Of a stretch of DNA of 61,724 nt, positions 38,584 through 48,353 are shown one piece after another (the first letter of the stretch is position 1; each line of letters begins with the position of its first letter). A model generated the notes under the pieces. It ran no database searches. It was not told the DNA's origin and saw only the letters and a list, made by a program, of their open reading frames with translations. The position numbers and the translations under genes are program-made. This stretch comes from an uncultured Candidatus Saccharibacteria bacterium (GTDB lineage: Bacteria > Patescibacteriota > Saccharimonadia > Saccharimonadales > Saccharimonadaceae): positions 1 to 61,724 of the forward strand of contig CAMPEU010000003.1 in NCBI GenBank assembly GCA_946804195.1, given 5' to 3'.

Positions 38584-40272
38584 CTAGAAATAAACACTAT
38601 TAACTAGCTTGTACACTTGAGTTATCTCGGTAACATTCGTCAAGCTACCGCTACCACTAATGCCAGTCCAGCAGTACGCATGGCCATCAGAGAATATTCC
38701 ACAAGTACCGTTGTTATGCGCTTGAATAGACAATAGTTCCGTCGTAGGCTTCCCACCCAATGTCGTGATTTTTGTAGGCGTACTCAAACTACCTGCATTC
38801 CAGCAATACAAGCCGTCCTGAGCCAGCAAGCATGCAGGGGTTGCAGCGTAGCCTACGGTAATATCAAACACTGGCTTTGTATAAGACCCGTTCACTTTAT
38901 GAAACCTACCGTTACCAGAAGTATACCTGGTGCGAGTACAGTAGGGGTCGCCATTACTTACAGCACAAGAAACATTGGTGGCAGCAAAAAAGTCACCTGT
39001 TCCCACGGTTGATACGACGGACACACCGTTGCCATCCAAATAGCCGTTGTTATTGCCTGAGGTGGCGTTGTATACAGGATATGGAACACTCACTCCTGGA
39101 TAGTTTGTCTGCCAGTATCCGAACCAGTAAAGGCCTATGTTCAACCCTAATTGCGAGTCAATATTGCCACCCCAGCAATACATTTGTCCAGTACTGAGGA
39201 TTGCGCACATTGCCGTAGCAAGATGTCCAGTTTTGGCAAGGCGCACCGCTGTATAGCTGGAGCCTAAGTAGGTAGTAGTAACGAGTGTCGGAGTCAACGT
39301 GAGAGAGCCATTGTCCCACCCGGCGTATTGTAAGCCGTCACCGCTACCGTTACCATGCGAACCAGTAACATCTGCCCCCATGCAATATATCTTACTATTA
39401 GCAATTACACATAAGTTCAAGTGAGCGAGGCTAATATCAGTTACGTTGAGGCTTTGTAAACCGCCGGTTACTCGATAGGGTGAATAATTACTGTAGCTCG
39501 CCGTCCCTGCGTTGCCGACAGCAACACCCCAGCAAAAGGCCTTACCGCTCTCGCTAATTGCACAGGATGTTACACCCTCAACCGAAATTTTGACTATCTT
39601 TTCGCCCGCCATGACGCCCGGTGCCCGTAGAACCTTTAGCGGGGTCGATGAGTAACTTGGCGAACTACTACCAATACCCAATTCCCCATTGTTATTGGTC
39701 CCCCAACACCAAACTTCACCTTTTACAAGTGCGCAAGTGTGGGTAGAGCCTTCATCAATTTGCACATTCAGCGCCTGAAGCGAACTATCATCACCCCAGC
39801 TAACACGCTTCAGCTGGCTAGAAGACGTATCGGTAACCGCCCCAGAGGTGTTCAGCCTGTTTGAATAGCCTCGTGCTAGTATTTCTATTCCCGTGTTGTC
39901 GATAGCAGTAATATTGCCAACATCAAAATACATCCGTGAATTGCCGTCGTTGAAGATGTATTGGCTTTTTCCTGAAATTGGGGTACCGTTGCAATCTGTT
40001 GACGGGTTGAGGTTTGGCTTACCTGCTGTGGGACCCCAGGTTTGTACGTTATCGCTTTCGTTATAACAGGCTGTAGCATAGGCTAAACCCGCGCGGGCCG
40101 CTTCTTTGGCTACTCTTTTTTGGTAACTAGCGTGATTAACATCAAGTGATGCTACGAATCTAGATACCATGGGAGTGAGTATAAACAACGCTGAAAGCGA
40201 TACGACAAGAACAAGTGGGAGTATAAAGCCGTTGCTTCTATTTGACGCATTACGATATAGGATGTTCATCAA
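38584..40272 (-). CDS. pilin-like protein with C-terminal seven-repeat RCC1 propeller (paralog 2)
   Basis: Same N-terminal region as paralog 1; seven paired-Cys RCC1 repeats. Confidence 0.85.
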   Translation of the reverse strand: MMNILYRNASNRSNGFILPLVLVVSLSALFILTPMVSRFVASLDVNHASYQKRVAKEAARAGLAYATACYNESDNVQTWGPTAGKPNLNPSTDCNGTPISGKSQYIFNDGNSRMYFDVGNITAIDNTGIEILARGYSNRLNTSGAVTDTSSSQLKRVSWGDDSSLQALNVQIDEGSTHTCALVKGEVWCWGTNNNGELGIGSSSPSYSSTPLKVLRAPGVMAGEKIVKISVEGVTSCAISESGKAFCWGVAVGNAGTASYSNYSPYRVTGGLQSLNVTDISLAHLNLCVIANSKIYCMGADVTGSHGNGSGDGLQYAGWDNGSLTLTPTLVTTTYLGSSYTAVRLAKTGHLATAMCAILSTGQMYCWGGNIDSQLGLNIGLYWFGYWQTNYPGVSVPYPVYNATSGNNNGYLDGNGVSVVSTVGTGDFFAATNVSCAVSNGDPYCTRTRYTSGNGRFHKVNGSYTKPVFDITVGYAATPACLLAQDGLYCWNAGSLSTPTKITTLGGKPTTELLSIQAHNNGTCGIFSDGHAYCWTGISGSGSLTNVTEITQVYKLVNSVYF

Positions 40273-41066
40273 TTTATCCTCGTAAAGTTTTGCTTTATAT
40301 TTATCGGAGCCTCAAGACCTGCAAAGTTTTCTTCTATCGTCACCTCTATTATATTGGCCGACTGTAACACATTTGGGTTGCTTGAAGTATACTGACCGGC
40401 CGTCAAAGTACCCCCCAGGACACTTCCTGATTGATAGTATGCCACTTGAAATTTGGACACATTTGTTGCGAGGATCTCGTCGCGCGCTTGACATATAGCA
40501 TTCCAGCTACCATATAAATCAGGCGGGCATGTACGTAACTGATATTGCGCTAAACCTGGACACAGTGTTTGGCTTTGATCAATAAGTGTTCTTTTATATA
40601 GCTTTTGCTGATAAACAAAATAGATTGCTATATACGTCAGTTTTGGCTGTCTCGTAATAGTAGTCGTGCAATTAAATGATGATGAGTTGATATATACAGG
40701 ACGACGATTGCTTCCACCAGAATTCTGAGTAGTCGAATAATTTTCTAGTATTAACACCCGGCTATTCGCAGAATCTCCAACGTACGACCAGGCCTGAGCG
40801 CCAGATACGCCAAGTCTATGGGGCCCATAGACGTCTTGATACGCAGCGGGTACCGAGATTCGAAATTGCGACGTCAGCACCGTATCTTCACTAAGGACAG
40901 AGAAAGCACGTTTGATATCCGTGGTTGCACGTATTTCCTTGTTGGCAATAGCCGAATCCTTAAATGTACTAAATATGGCGGTGTAAAAGATAGATAGCAT
41001 AATGCCACTTATCACTATCGTGGTAACGAGCTCTACTATGGTGAAGCCGTGTGCTTTACGTATCAT
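40269..41066 (-). CDS. type IV prepilin-like protein (PilW-like)
   Basis: AHGFTIVELVTTIVISGIML class III signal. Confidence 0.85.
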   Translation of the reverse strand: MIRKAHGFTIVELVTTIVISGIMLSIFYTAIFSTFKDSAIANKEIRATTDIKRAFSVLSEDTVLTSQFRISVPAAYQDVYGPHRLGVSGAQAWSYVGDSANSRVLILENYSTTQNSGGSNRRPVYINSSSFNCTTTITRQPKLTYIAIYFVYQQKLYKRTLIDQSQTLCPGLAQYQLRTCPPDLYGSWNAICQARDEILATNVSKFQVAYYQSGSVLGGTLTAGQYTSSNPNVLQSANIIEVTIEENFAGLEAPINIKQNFTRIN

Positions 41067-41069
41067 TAC

Positions 41070-41519
41070 TTACCCACCCGCATTTACATATGTAGCATGC
41101 GTCACTTGTTTTGAGTCGGTCCCATATGTAACGGTAGACTTAACTTGAATCGGATAACGGTTTGTTAATTTGGTTGCATCACAGCCATATGGCATCGAGC
41201 TGACAACCTGTTGTGAAACAGACGACGTAAAACCTGCAACCTGCGATGTTTGGTTTAATAGCGTTTTCGTAGCAGCTGATGTCGGATAATCCGTACAGGA
41301 ATTGGTCTGAGTTGCTACGTAACGTGCGTATTTATCCAGATTATTGTAGGCAATTTGCTCGGCCTTTTCGAACTGTAGCCACCTCGTGCCGACTTCTGTC
41401 TGCAGTATAAAGAGTCGGAAGATGATTGCAATAAATATTCCCACTACAACCAAAGCAGTAATTACTTCAACTATAGTGAACCCCTCAGTGTTGCTTTTTT
41501 TATGTCTAAACATACTCAT
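41070..41519 (-). CDS. type IV prepilin-like protein
   Basis: TEGFTIVEVITALVVVGIFIAII. Confidence 0.85.
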   Translation of the reverse strand: MSMFRHKKSNTEGFTIVEVITALVVVGIFIAIIFRLFILQTEVGTRWLQFEKAEQIAYNNLDKYARYVATQTNSCTDYPTSAATKTLLNQTSQVAGFTSSVSQQVVSSMPYGCDATKLTNRYPIQVKSTVTYGTDSKQVTHATYVNAGG

Positions 41520-42046
41520 TATTGTTGCCTCAGACTATTGATTACGTTAACGCTACCGGTGACTTCCTGTCTGTAGTAAAGAACGTACCGTGCACATAGT
41601 GCAGTTGTAGCGTTTGTGCACAGACTACCAGTTCTCGTAAGCGGCTGATAGATGTACTGACTTGTTGTGGGCGATTGCGTCGCGTTTGAGGTGGCAAGGA
41701 TGAGGCTATTGGCCTCTTGACCCGGTGCGACCGTACTATCCTGGCTGTCTACGATAGTCGCCAACCCTGACACACCCACCGAAGTGGCTGGATAAGTAGA
41801 GCCGTTTGCGACAGGTGTAGTTTCATAGTACAGCTCGAGCTTGTCTGCGATCGTTGACGTGTCTAAGTCCCTGTTGCTGTCTCGTGATGATGGCAGGGTG
41901 GAGTTAAGACTCATGTAACTGATCGAGCCGAGAATTCCCAGAACTGCTATTACGATAATTAGCTCTATAACCGTAAATCCACGATTACTCTTGTTGCCGA
42001 TATGATAATCGGCCACAAAAGAATTACTTATGCATAAACCCCACAT
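41519..42046 (-). CDS. type IV prepilin-like protein
   Basis: NRGFTVIELIIVIAVLGILGSISYMSL. Confidence 0.87.
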   Translation of the reverse strand: MWGLCISNSFVADYHIGNKSNRGFTVIELIIVIAVLGILGSISYMSLNSTLPSSRDSNRDLDTSTIADKLELYYETTPVANGSTYPATSVGVSGLATIVDSQDSTVAPGQEANSLILATSNATQSPTTSQYIYQPLTRTGSLCTNATTALCARYVLYYRQEVTGSVNVINSLRQQ

Positions 42047-42086
42047 TTGTACCTATTATAGCAGAAACGTTTACGGTTAAGGAAAT

Positions 42087-44177
42087 TTATTTTTTGCGTT
42101 TTTCAATGATCTCTTGCGCAACGTTTGGTGGTACTTCCTCGTAGTTGGCAAGCTCCATTGTCGAGGCTGCACGACCCTGTGACATTGAACGAATATCATT
42201 CGTATAACCGAACATGCTTGCAAGCGGAACAAATGCTTTGATGAGTTTTGCTCCGCCCTGAAGATCTTCCATGGCTTCGATGCGACCACGTCGGCTGTTG
42301 AGGTCACCAATCACGTCACCCATGAATTCTTCTGGCGTTGTTACTTCAACGCGCATAACAGGTTCTAGCAGGACAGGATTTGCTTTAGGAATACCTTCGC
42401 GAACAGAGATAATTCCGGCAAGATTAAAGGCAAGTTCCGATGAGTCAACATCGTGATATGTGCCATCATAAAGTGTAGCCTTGACGCCAATCATTGGATA
42501 ACCAGCCATAACACCGCCAGCAAGTGTGTCACGAACACCTTTTTCAACAGCAGATCGATATTCCTGAGGGACGGTACCGCCCTTGATTTCATCACCCCAT
42601 TCGAAACCTTCGCCAGATTCAGTAGGTTCAAATCGGATCCAAACGTCACCGTATTGACCACGACCGCCGGATTGCTTGGCATGCTTACCTTGAGCTTTTG
42701 AAGTTCCACGGATTGTTTCACGGAATGCCACTTGTGGTTCACCGATATTTGCTTCGACATTAAACTCGCGTTTCATGCGATCAACAAGGATATCGAGATG
42801 AAGTTCACCCATTCCTGACATAATAGTTTGATTCGTCTCTTCGTCAGTATGAATACGGAATGTCGGGTCTTCTTCGGCAAGACGTTGCAAGGCAATACCC
42901 ATTTTTTCTTGATCGGCTTTCGTCTTTGGTTCAACAGCAATCGATACAGGAGGTTCCGGGAAAGTAATTGCTTCAAGTGTAATGGGATGTGCAACATCAG
43001 CTAATGTATGACCCGTAAAGGTGTTTTTGAGGCCAACAACGGCAGCGATATCTCCGGCACTAATGCTATCAATTTCTTCGCGTTTGTCGGCGTGCATTCG
43101 AACGATACGTCCGACACGCTCTTTTTCACCAGTAGCTGTATTCATAACATAGCTACCAGACATTAATTTACCACTATAAACACGGATAAAGATGAGCTTT
43201 CCAACAAATGGATCGGTTGCGATTTTGAATGCAAGTGCAGACATTGGTTCAGCTTCATTTGGCTTACGATCAACTGGCTCACCGGTTTTTGGATTAGTAC
43301 CCCAGATAGCATCAACATCAAGTGGTGATGGAAGATAATCGGCAACAAGGTCAAGTACCTTCTCTACCATGACGCCACGTCCGTCACCACCGGTAACAAG
43401 GTAAAAGTCACCAGCAAGGACACGTTTGCGCAAAGCAACTTTTAGCTCTTCGACGGTGATTGATTCTTCGCCCTTGTCCAAGAAACGCTCAAACAATTCG
43501 TCATCAGCTTCAACAGCTGCTTCAACCAAAAGGCTGCGCGCATTCTTTGCCTTGTCGAGCATATCGGCAGGTATCTCACCCTGAACCATTTCGTGGTCAG
43601 TATAGTCGCCGTATGTGTACGATTTCATATCGACCAAGTCAACGACGCCATTAATTTCTTTTTCGAAACCAATCGGTAAGTGGATTGGTAGTGCGTGCTT
43701 TGAAAGGCGACCATGAATAGTATCAAGAGATTTATAAAAGTCACCACCGATCTGGTTGATTTTGTTAACAAAACAGATACGTGGCACACCGTACTTGTTA
43801 GCTTGACGCCACACCGTCTCTGTTTGCGCCTCAACACCCATCTTGCCATCAAAAACAACTACTGCTCCGTCGAGAACGCGGAGCGAACGCTCAACCTCGG
43901 CCGTAAAGTCAATGTGACCCGGGGTATCAATGATGTTAATTTTGCGTCCCTTCCAAAAACAAGTGACCGCAGCGGAGGTAATTGTAATACCACGCTCTTT
44001 TTCTTGTGCCATCCAGTCAGTCGTTGCACCGTCTCCATCACCACGAACCTCACCAATTTTGTGATTAATACCTGTTCGATACAAGATACCTTCGGTTGTC
44101 GTAGTCTTACCCGCATCAATGTGTGCGATGATACCGATGTTACGAAAGTCCTTTAGCGGGACGTTGTTAACTGCCAT
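42087..44177 (-). CDS. fusA: elongation factor G
   Basis: [25 protein letters not shown]; full length 696 aa. Confidence 0.98.
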   Translation of the reverse strand: MAVNNVPLKDFRNIGIIAHIDAGKTTTTEGILYRTGINHKIGEVRGDGDGATTDWMAQEKERGITITSAAVTCFWKGRKINIIDTPGHIDFTAEVERSLRVLDGAVVVFDGKMGVEAQTETVWRQANKYGVPRICFVNKINQIGGDFYKSLDTIHGRLSKHALPIHLPIGFEKEINGVVDLVDMKSYTYGDYTDHEMVQGEIPADMLDKAKNARSLLVEAAVEADDELFERFLDKGEESITVEELKVALRKRVLAGDFYLVTGGDGRGVMVEKVLDLVADYLPSPLDVDAIWGTNPKTGEPVDRKPNEAEPMSALAFKIATDPFVGKLIFIRVYSGKLMSGSYVMNTATGEKERVGRIVRMHADKREEIDSISAGDIAAVVGLKNTFTGHTLADVAHPITLEAITFPEPPVSIAVEPKTKADQEKMGIALQRLAEEDPTFRIHTDEETNQTIMSGMGELHLDILVDRMKREFNVEANIGEPQVAFRETIRGTSKAQGKHAKQSGGRGQYGDVWIRFEPTESGEGFEWGDEIKGGTVPQEYRSAVEKGVRDTLAGGVMAGYPMIGVKATLYDGTYHDVDSSELAFNLAGIISVREGIPKANPVLLEPVMRVEVTTPEEFMGDVIGDLNSRRGRIEAMEDLQGGAKLIKAFVPLASMFGYTNDIRSMSQGRAASTMELANYEEVPPNVAQEIIEKRKK

Positions 44178-44279
44178 GATTATGTGTTTCCTCTGATTTA
44201 TTATGATTATTTAACTATTTTTTGCCATAAAAAATAGCGCATTGAGCATATTGTAGCAGATAATCAGCTTTTACGCTAG

Positions 44280-44903
44280 TTAAACGATGTCTTCTGACTC
44301 GTCCAATTTGACAGGCCGTGCATCAATCATTTCCTGCGCTTTATTGAGATAGATGCCAAAATACTCGCTGTCTAACGGAATAAGCGTACCCGATACCTTC
44401 TCGTCGTAAAACTCAATCAACGGAGCAACACGCAGATCGTCTACATCAACGCCAAATTCCCTAAATGAAAGTGCCAAATATAGATTCTTTACATTACTTA
44501 TGTCACCCCTGTCCCCGTTTTGCTTCACGTCATAGGAAAAGTCACGTATTCCTTCAATGATTTTGAGGTGAAAGCCGCAATATTTTCTAAATTCCCGATT
44601 TGCACGCTCCATCACGAGCTGTTTAATCTCTTCGTCTTTCGTGTCGTTTATCTGCTGACTACGCGTTAGTTCGATACGCACCCAAACGCTCCAGTATTCA
44701 TGTAAATCTCCGAAATATCTCATCTTTTTTGCTTTTTCTACGTTTTCATCAACGTCCAGCGGAGTCCATACATTTCGTATCGCCATCTCATGCAGAATGT
44801 CATGAGTAATCTGATCGTTTTCAGCCTGCATAGTAATCCGCTCGGCTTCCTCATTACTAAACTGTAGACCATTCATAATCTCAATAAATCGTTCATTTTC
44901 CAT
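44280..44903 (-). CDS. hypothetical protein
   Basis: 207-aa ORF, GGGAGATGTACC SD-like upstream. Confidence 0.6.
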   Translation of the reverse strand: MENERFIEIMNGLQFSNEEAERITMQAENDQITHDILHEMAIRNVWTPLDVDENVEKAKKMRYFGDLHEYWSVWVRIELTRSQQINDTKDEEIKQLVMERANREFRKYCGFHLKIIEGIRDFSYDVKQNGDRGDISNVKNLYLALSFREFGVDVDDLRVAPLIEFYDEKVSGTLIPLDSEYFGIYLNKAQEMIDARPVKLDESEDIV

Positions 44904-44999
44904 GGTACATCTCCCAGGTAATCATCGTTACCCTATCCAACCACATAGAGGCACTTGAATCAATCTTGAGCATTATTTTGTTCGTAGTGTATACTAAAA

Positions 45000-45707
45000 A
45001 TGTTTATGTTAAACAAATACTCAGGAAAGCTGTACTGTTTCTCGCCACCGGTTATGTTATTGACATTCGCCATAGAATTTGGCCTAGCGTTTTATACTGT
45101 GTGGCGATACAAAATGACAACCACATCTCGACTAGTCCTAGTGTTCCTCGTTTCCCTGGGCGTCTTCCAACTATCTGAATACATGATTTGTGGAGGGCTG
45201 GGCCTAGGTCATACGGAATGGGTACAGTTAGGATATGTTGCAATTACGCTACTGCCGGCGCTTGGCATGCATCTCGTTGCAACACTCGCAAACAAATCGG
45301 TAAAACCTCTCGTGTATGCTGCTTATAGTACGGCTCTTGCCTACTCTTTGTATTTCATTCTATTCGGTAGTCAGATCATTACTAGCCAGTGCGCACCCAA
45401 TTATGCAATTTTTGATTTGAGCGGAAATGGTTATTTATTCTATGGATCTTATTACTACGGCTGGCTATTGCTCACCGGTGCGCTCGCTGTAAGCTGGGCC
45501 AGGCAGCAGCCAAAGAAAGCAAGCGTGCTTCGATGGATGGTTGCAGGCTACGCCGTATTCGTCATTCCAACTACCATCGCTAATCTGATAGATCCAGCCA
45601 CTATACGCGCAATTCCATCAATCATGTGTGGATTTGCGGTTCTCTTTGCAATCATTCTCGTATGGCGCGTGTTACCGCTAGCGCGTGTTCCAGTCAAGAA
45701 ACACTAG
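45000..45707 (+). CDS. hypothetical multi-TM membrane protein
   Basis: Several hydrophobic segments; TATACT box directly upstream of the start. Confidence 0.7.
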   Translation: MFMLNKYSGKLYCFSPPVMLLTFAIEFGLAFYTVWRYKMTTTSRLVLVFLVSLGVFQLSEYMICGGLGLGHTEWVQLGYVAITLLPALGMHLVATLANKSVKPLVYAAYSTALAYSLYFILFGSQIITSQCAPNYAIFDLSGNGYLFYGSYYYGWLLLTGALAVSWARQQPKKASVLRWMVAGYAVFVIPTTIANLIDPATIRAIPSIMCGFAVLFAIILVWRVLPLARVPVKKH

Positions 45708-45728
45708 CTTGTATCGTATACTGTAATT

Positions 45729-46253
45729 ATGCGAAAGCGTATACGATCCTTCGACAAATCTATTGACCGCCTTGTTTGCAATCTTCCAAGATATATTCGT
45801 CCACTCATGTTGCTGTTTACGCTCATTGGGCAACCCCCCTTTACTGTTGGCGCGGCAGCAATCGTTCTAGGATATGGTATGGCACAAGAAAAGCCATTCT
45901 ATCTATATGCCGGTCTGATTGCACTTGTTACGATTATCATTAGTAGCATTCTCAAGATAATCCTACACCGAACGAGACCCGTTAGTGAATACGTTGACAA
46001 GATGTTTTTCAAAACCTTTAGCTTTCCCAGCGGTCACGCTGCCGGAGCACTGGTTAGCTACGGCATGGCGGCCTATGTTATTTCTTTTCGATGGCCAGAG
46101 CTCACAACGATATCCTGGGCGCTAGCGCTCTCTTTCGTTTTCTTCATCAGCCTCTCTAGAATATATCTAAGAGCCCACTACGCCAGCGACATTATTGGTG
46201 GATGGATCGTTGGGGGTATTGGTTTATTGCTGCTTTTGTCTCTCCCCAAATAG
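45729..46253 (+). CDS. PAP2-superfamily phosphatase
   Basis: KIILHRTRP, FPSGHAAGALVSYG, SRIYLRAHYASDIIGGW. Confidence 0.93.
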   Translation: MRKRIRSFDKSIDRLVCNLPRYIRPLMLLFTLIGQPPFTVGAAAIVLGYGMAQEKPFYLYAGLIALVTIIISSILKIILHRTRPVSEYVDKMFFKTFSFPSGHAAGALVSYGMAAYVISFRWPELTTISWALALSFVFFISLSRIYLRAHYASDIIGGWIVGGIGLLLLLSLPK

Positions 46254-46285
46254 TGATCAGGCGTTCTCTGGTATAATGTCTATAC

Positions 46286-46861
46286 ATGGAAAAACAGCCT
46301 TTAAGAGAACAATCGAGTAGCGACGCAGAACATGTGCTAGATACACTCAGGAATGCACAGACAAAACTCAATGGCAATATACGATACCAAGAAGGTGTAT
46401 CAGTTGATCACATCATGTTATCAATATTGTCAGAAAGAAGTCGCCATCCCCTCGACACCGTCCAGGCTGCAAAATTCAAGGACGGAACTATTGCAAGCGT
46501 TAGATTGGCACATGATGACACAACGGCCATGCAACACGATATTATCTTTCACGGCCACAAACGCGACAGTCAAAGACCGGATATTACTAGTTGGACACTG
46601 ATCACTACAGACGCGTCACAGCTAAAACGAGGTTCATACGATCGACGTGACTATACGGATCGTTCCCTCGATGATCCGACCGTAGTTCAATTGGCTGAAA
46701 CAATTGGTGCACTTATTATGCGCCTCTCCAACAGTGACATTCTAAAAATGGCGTACTCTAATGACGAAGTACATCGTGCTATCGATCAACGCAAATTAAA
46801 CGCAAAACCAATTGATTTATTAAATAGCATCAACATATTACCTAATTCTAATTATTTGTAG
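46286..46861 (+). CDS. hypothetical protein
   Basis: 191-aa ORF, TATAAT 8 nt upstream. Confidence 0.6.
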   Translation: MEKQPLREQSSSDAEHVLDTLRNAQTKLNGNIRYQEGVSVDHIMLSILSERSRHPLDTVQAAKFKDGTIASVRLAHDDTTAMQHDIIFHGHKRDSQRPDITSWTLITTDASQLKRGSYDRRDYTDRSLDDPTVVQLAETIGALIMRLSNSDILKMAYSNDEVHRAIDQRKLNAKPIDLLNSINILPNSNYL

Positions 46862-46878
46862 ACGAAGGGATTTGAATT

Positions 46879-47220
46879 ATGACAAAAATAAGCTCAGCCG
46901 AAAAACTAGACGTTGACGTTAGGTTTTTGTTATCCAATGAACGGACATTGCTTGCATGGGTTCGTACGGGACTAGCGATCCAAGCTGGCGGTATCGCCCT
47001 TACTGCATTTCATCCGGATACGCCGTTGCCAGGAATTGGTGTTCTTTTACTCGGAGTTGTTGTTGTATTGATTGGATATCGTCGATACAAAATTTCCGAC
47101 AAAAGTATCCGTGCCGGCGTACTGCCTCCATCTGACGCAACCGCCGCCATGCAGGTCATTGCTGTTACGATGCTCGCCGTTGGAATCGCACTCCTACAAG
47201 TTACCTTGCTAGCTGACTAA
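46879..47220 (+). CDS. DUF202/YidH-like membrane protein
   Basis: DVRFLLSNERTLLAWVRTGLAIQAGGIAL. Confidence 0.88.
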   Translation: MTKISSAEKLDVDVRFLLSNERTLLAWVRTGLAIQAGGIALTAFHPDTPLPGIGVLLLGVVVVLIGYRRYKISDKSIRAGVLPPSDATAAMQVIAVTMLAVGIALLQVTLLAD

Positions 47221-47229
47221 TGCCCATGT

Positions 47230-47272
47230 GCAACAAAAAATACTCGGAACAATGCCGAGTATTTTTTGTTGC
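47230..47272. terminator. perfect 18-bp bidirectional terminator
   Basis: gcaacaaaaaatactcgg / ccgagtattttttgttgc with 7-nt loop. Confidence 0.93.
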
Positions 47273-47281
47273 AACGAGAGC

Positions 47282-47761
47282 TTAGCCGCGTGCAAAGTGT
47301 GCAAAGGCGCGGTTTGCCTCTGCCATTTTGTGTGTGTCTTCTTTTTTCTTGTACGCTGCGCCTGCCTGGTTGTGCGCATCGACAATCTCGAGCGCCAAGC
47401 GTTGGCTATATGGCATACCACTTCGGCCGCGCGCTGATTGAACTAACCAGCTAAACGCAAAGTGTAGTTGACGATGGCCCTGAATACCAAACGGAATCTG
47501 GTAGTTTGCACCACCGACACGACGAGATTTAACTTCGAAGCTCGGTGACACATTACGGAGTGCTTTCTCAAACACTTCTAGGGGTTCTTCGCTGTTGAGT
47601 TTTTTAGCAGCTTGTTCGAGTGCGGCATAGACTGCACGTTCGGCTACTAACTTTTTGCCATCCAGCATTGATTTGTTTATCAAACGCTGTACCATTACTG
47701 ACTGGTATTTGCGATCTGGCTTTAGCTCACGTTGGAGCTTTTTGGTAACTTTACGAGGCAT
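47282..47761 (-). CDS. rpsG: 30S ribosomal protein S7
   Basis: [37 protein letters not shown]. Confidence 0.97.
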   Translation of the reverse strand: MPRKVTKKLQRELKPDRKYQSVMVQRLINKSMLDGKKLVAERAVYAALEQAAKKLNSEEPLEVFEKALRNVSPSFEVKSRRVGGANYQIPFGIQGHRQLHFAFSWLVQSARGRSGMPYSQRLALEIVDAHNQAGAAYKKKEDTHKMAEANRAFAHFARG

Positions 47762-48174
47762 TACTTGTCCTCCTTCTTTGCGCCATACTTGCTACGGCCT
47801 TGCTTGCGTTTTGCAACACCCTGAAGGTCCAGTGCACCGCGAACGATATGATAACGCACACCAGGAAGATCAGGCACGCGACCACCGCGAATGAGTACAA
47901 CAGCATGTTCCTGCAGATTATGGCCCTCGCCACCAATATAAGCCCATACTTCATGACCATTCGTTAATCGCACACGTGCAACCTTACGAAGGGCTGAGTT
48001 AGGTTTTTTCGGTGTCTTAGTCGTTACTTTGACACAAACACCTCGTTTTAACGGGCTGTTCTGATCGTAGTAACGAGTTTTTAGTGCGTTATGAATACGA
48101 CCAAGTGCCGGTGACTTGGATTTCTTGCCAGCAATTTTGCGCGGCTTTCGAACCAATTGATTAATAGTTGGCAT
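47761..48174 (-). CDS. rpsL: 30S ribosomal protein S12
   Basis: [12 protein letters not shown]...[29 protein letters not shown]. Confidence 0.98.
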   Translation of the reverse strand: MPTINQLVRKPRKIAGKKSKSPALGRIHNALKTRYYDQNSPLKRGVCVKVTTKTPKKPNSALRKVARVRLTNGHEVWAYIGGEGHNLQEHAVVLIRGGRVPDLPGVRYHIVRGALDLQGVAKRKQGRSKYGAKKEDK

Positions 48175-48307
48175 TTAAGAATGCTCCTTTTGTTTACTTA
48201 AAATGTAGCGATACAGGTCAGCATCCTATATCGATTCTACCGTCGTAGAATGAAACTCTATGAATATTGTACCAAAAAAAGTACAACTTGTCCAGTATAA
48301 CCGTTAA

Positions 48308-48341
48308 TCAAAAACTCCCGCGCAGTGACGGGAGTTTTTGA
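48308..48341 (-). terminator. terminator downstream of rpoC
   Basis: tcaaaaactcccg / cgggagtttttga hairpin. Confidence 0.88.
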
Positions 48342-48353
48342 TTTGTATTTGTT

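Noticed and set aside
47230-47272. Perfect 18-bp palindrome as a protein-binding or mobile element site
   Set aside because: Position between convergent genes with A/T tracts on both sides is fully explained as a bidirectional terminator.
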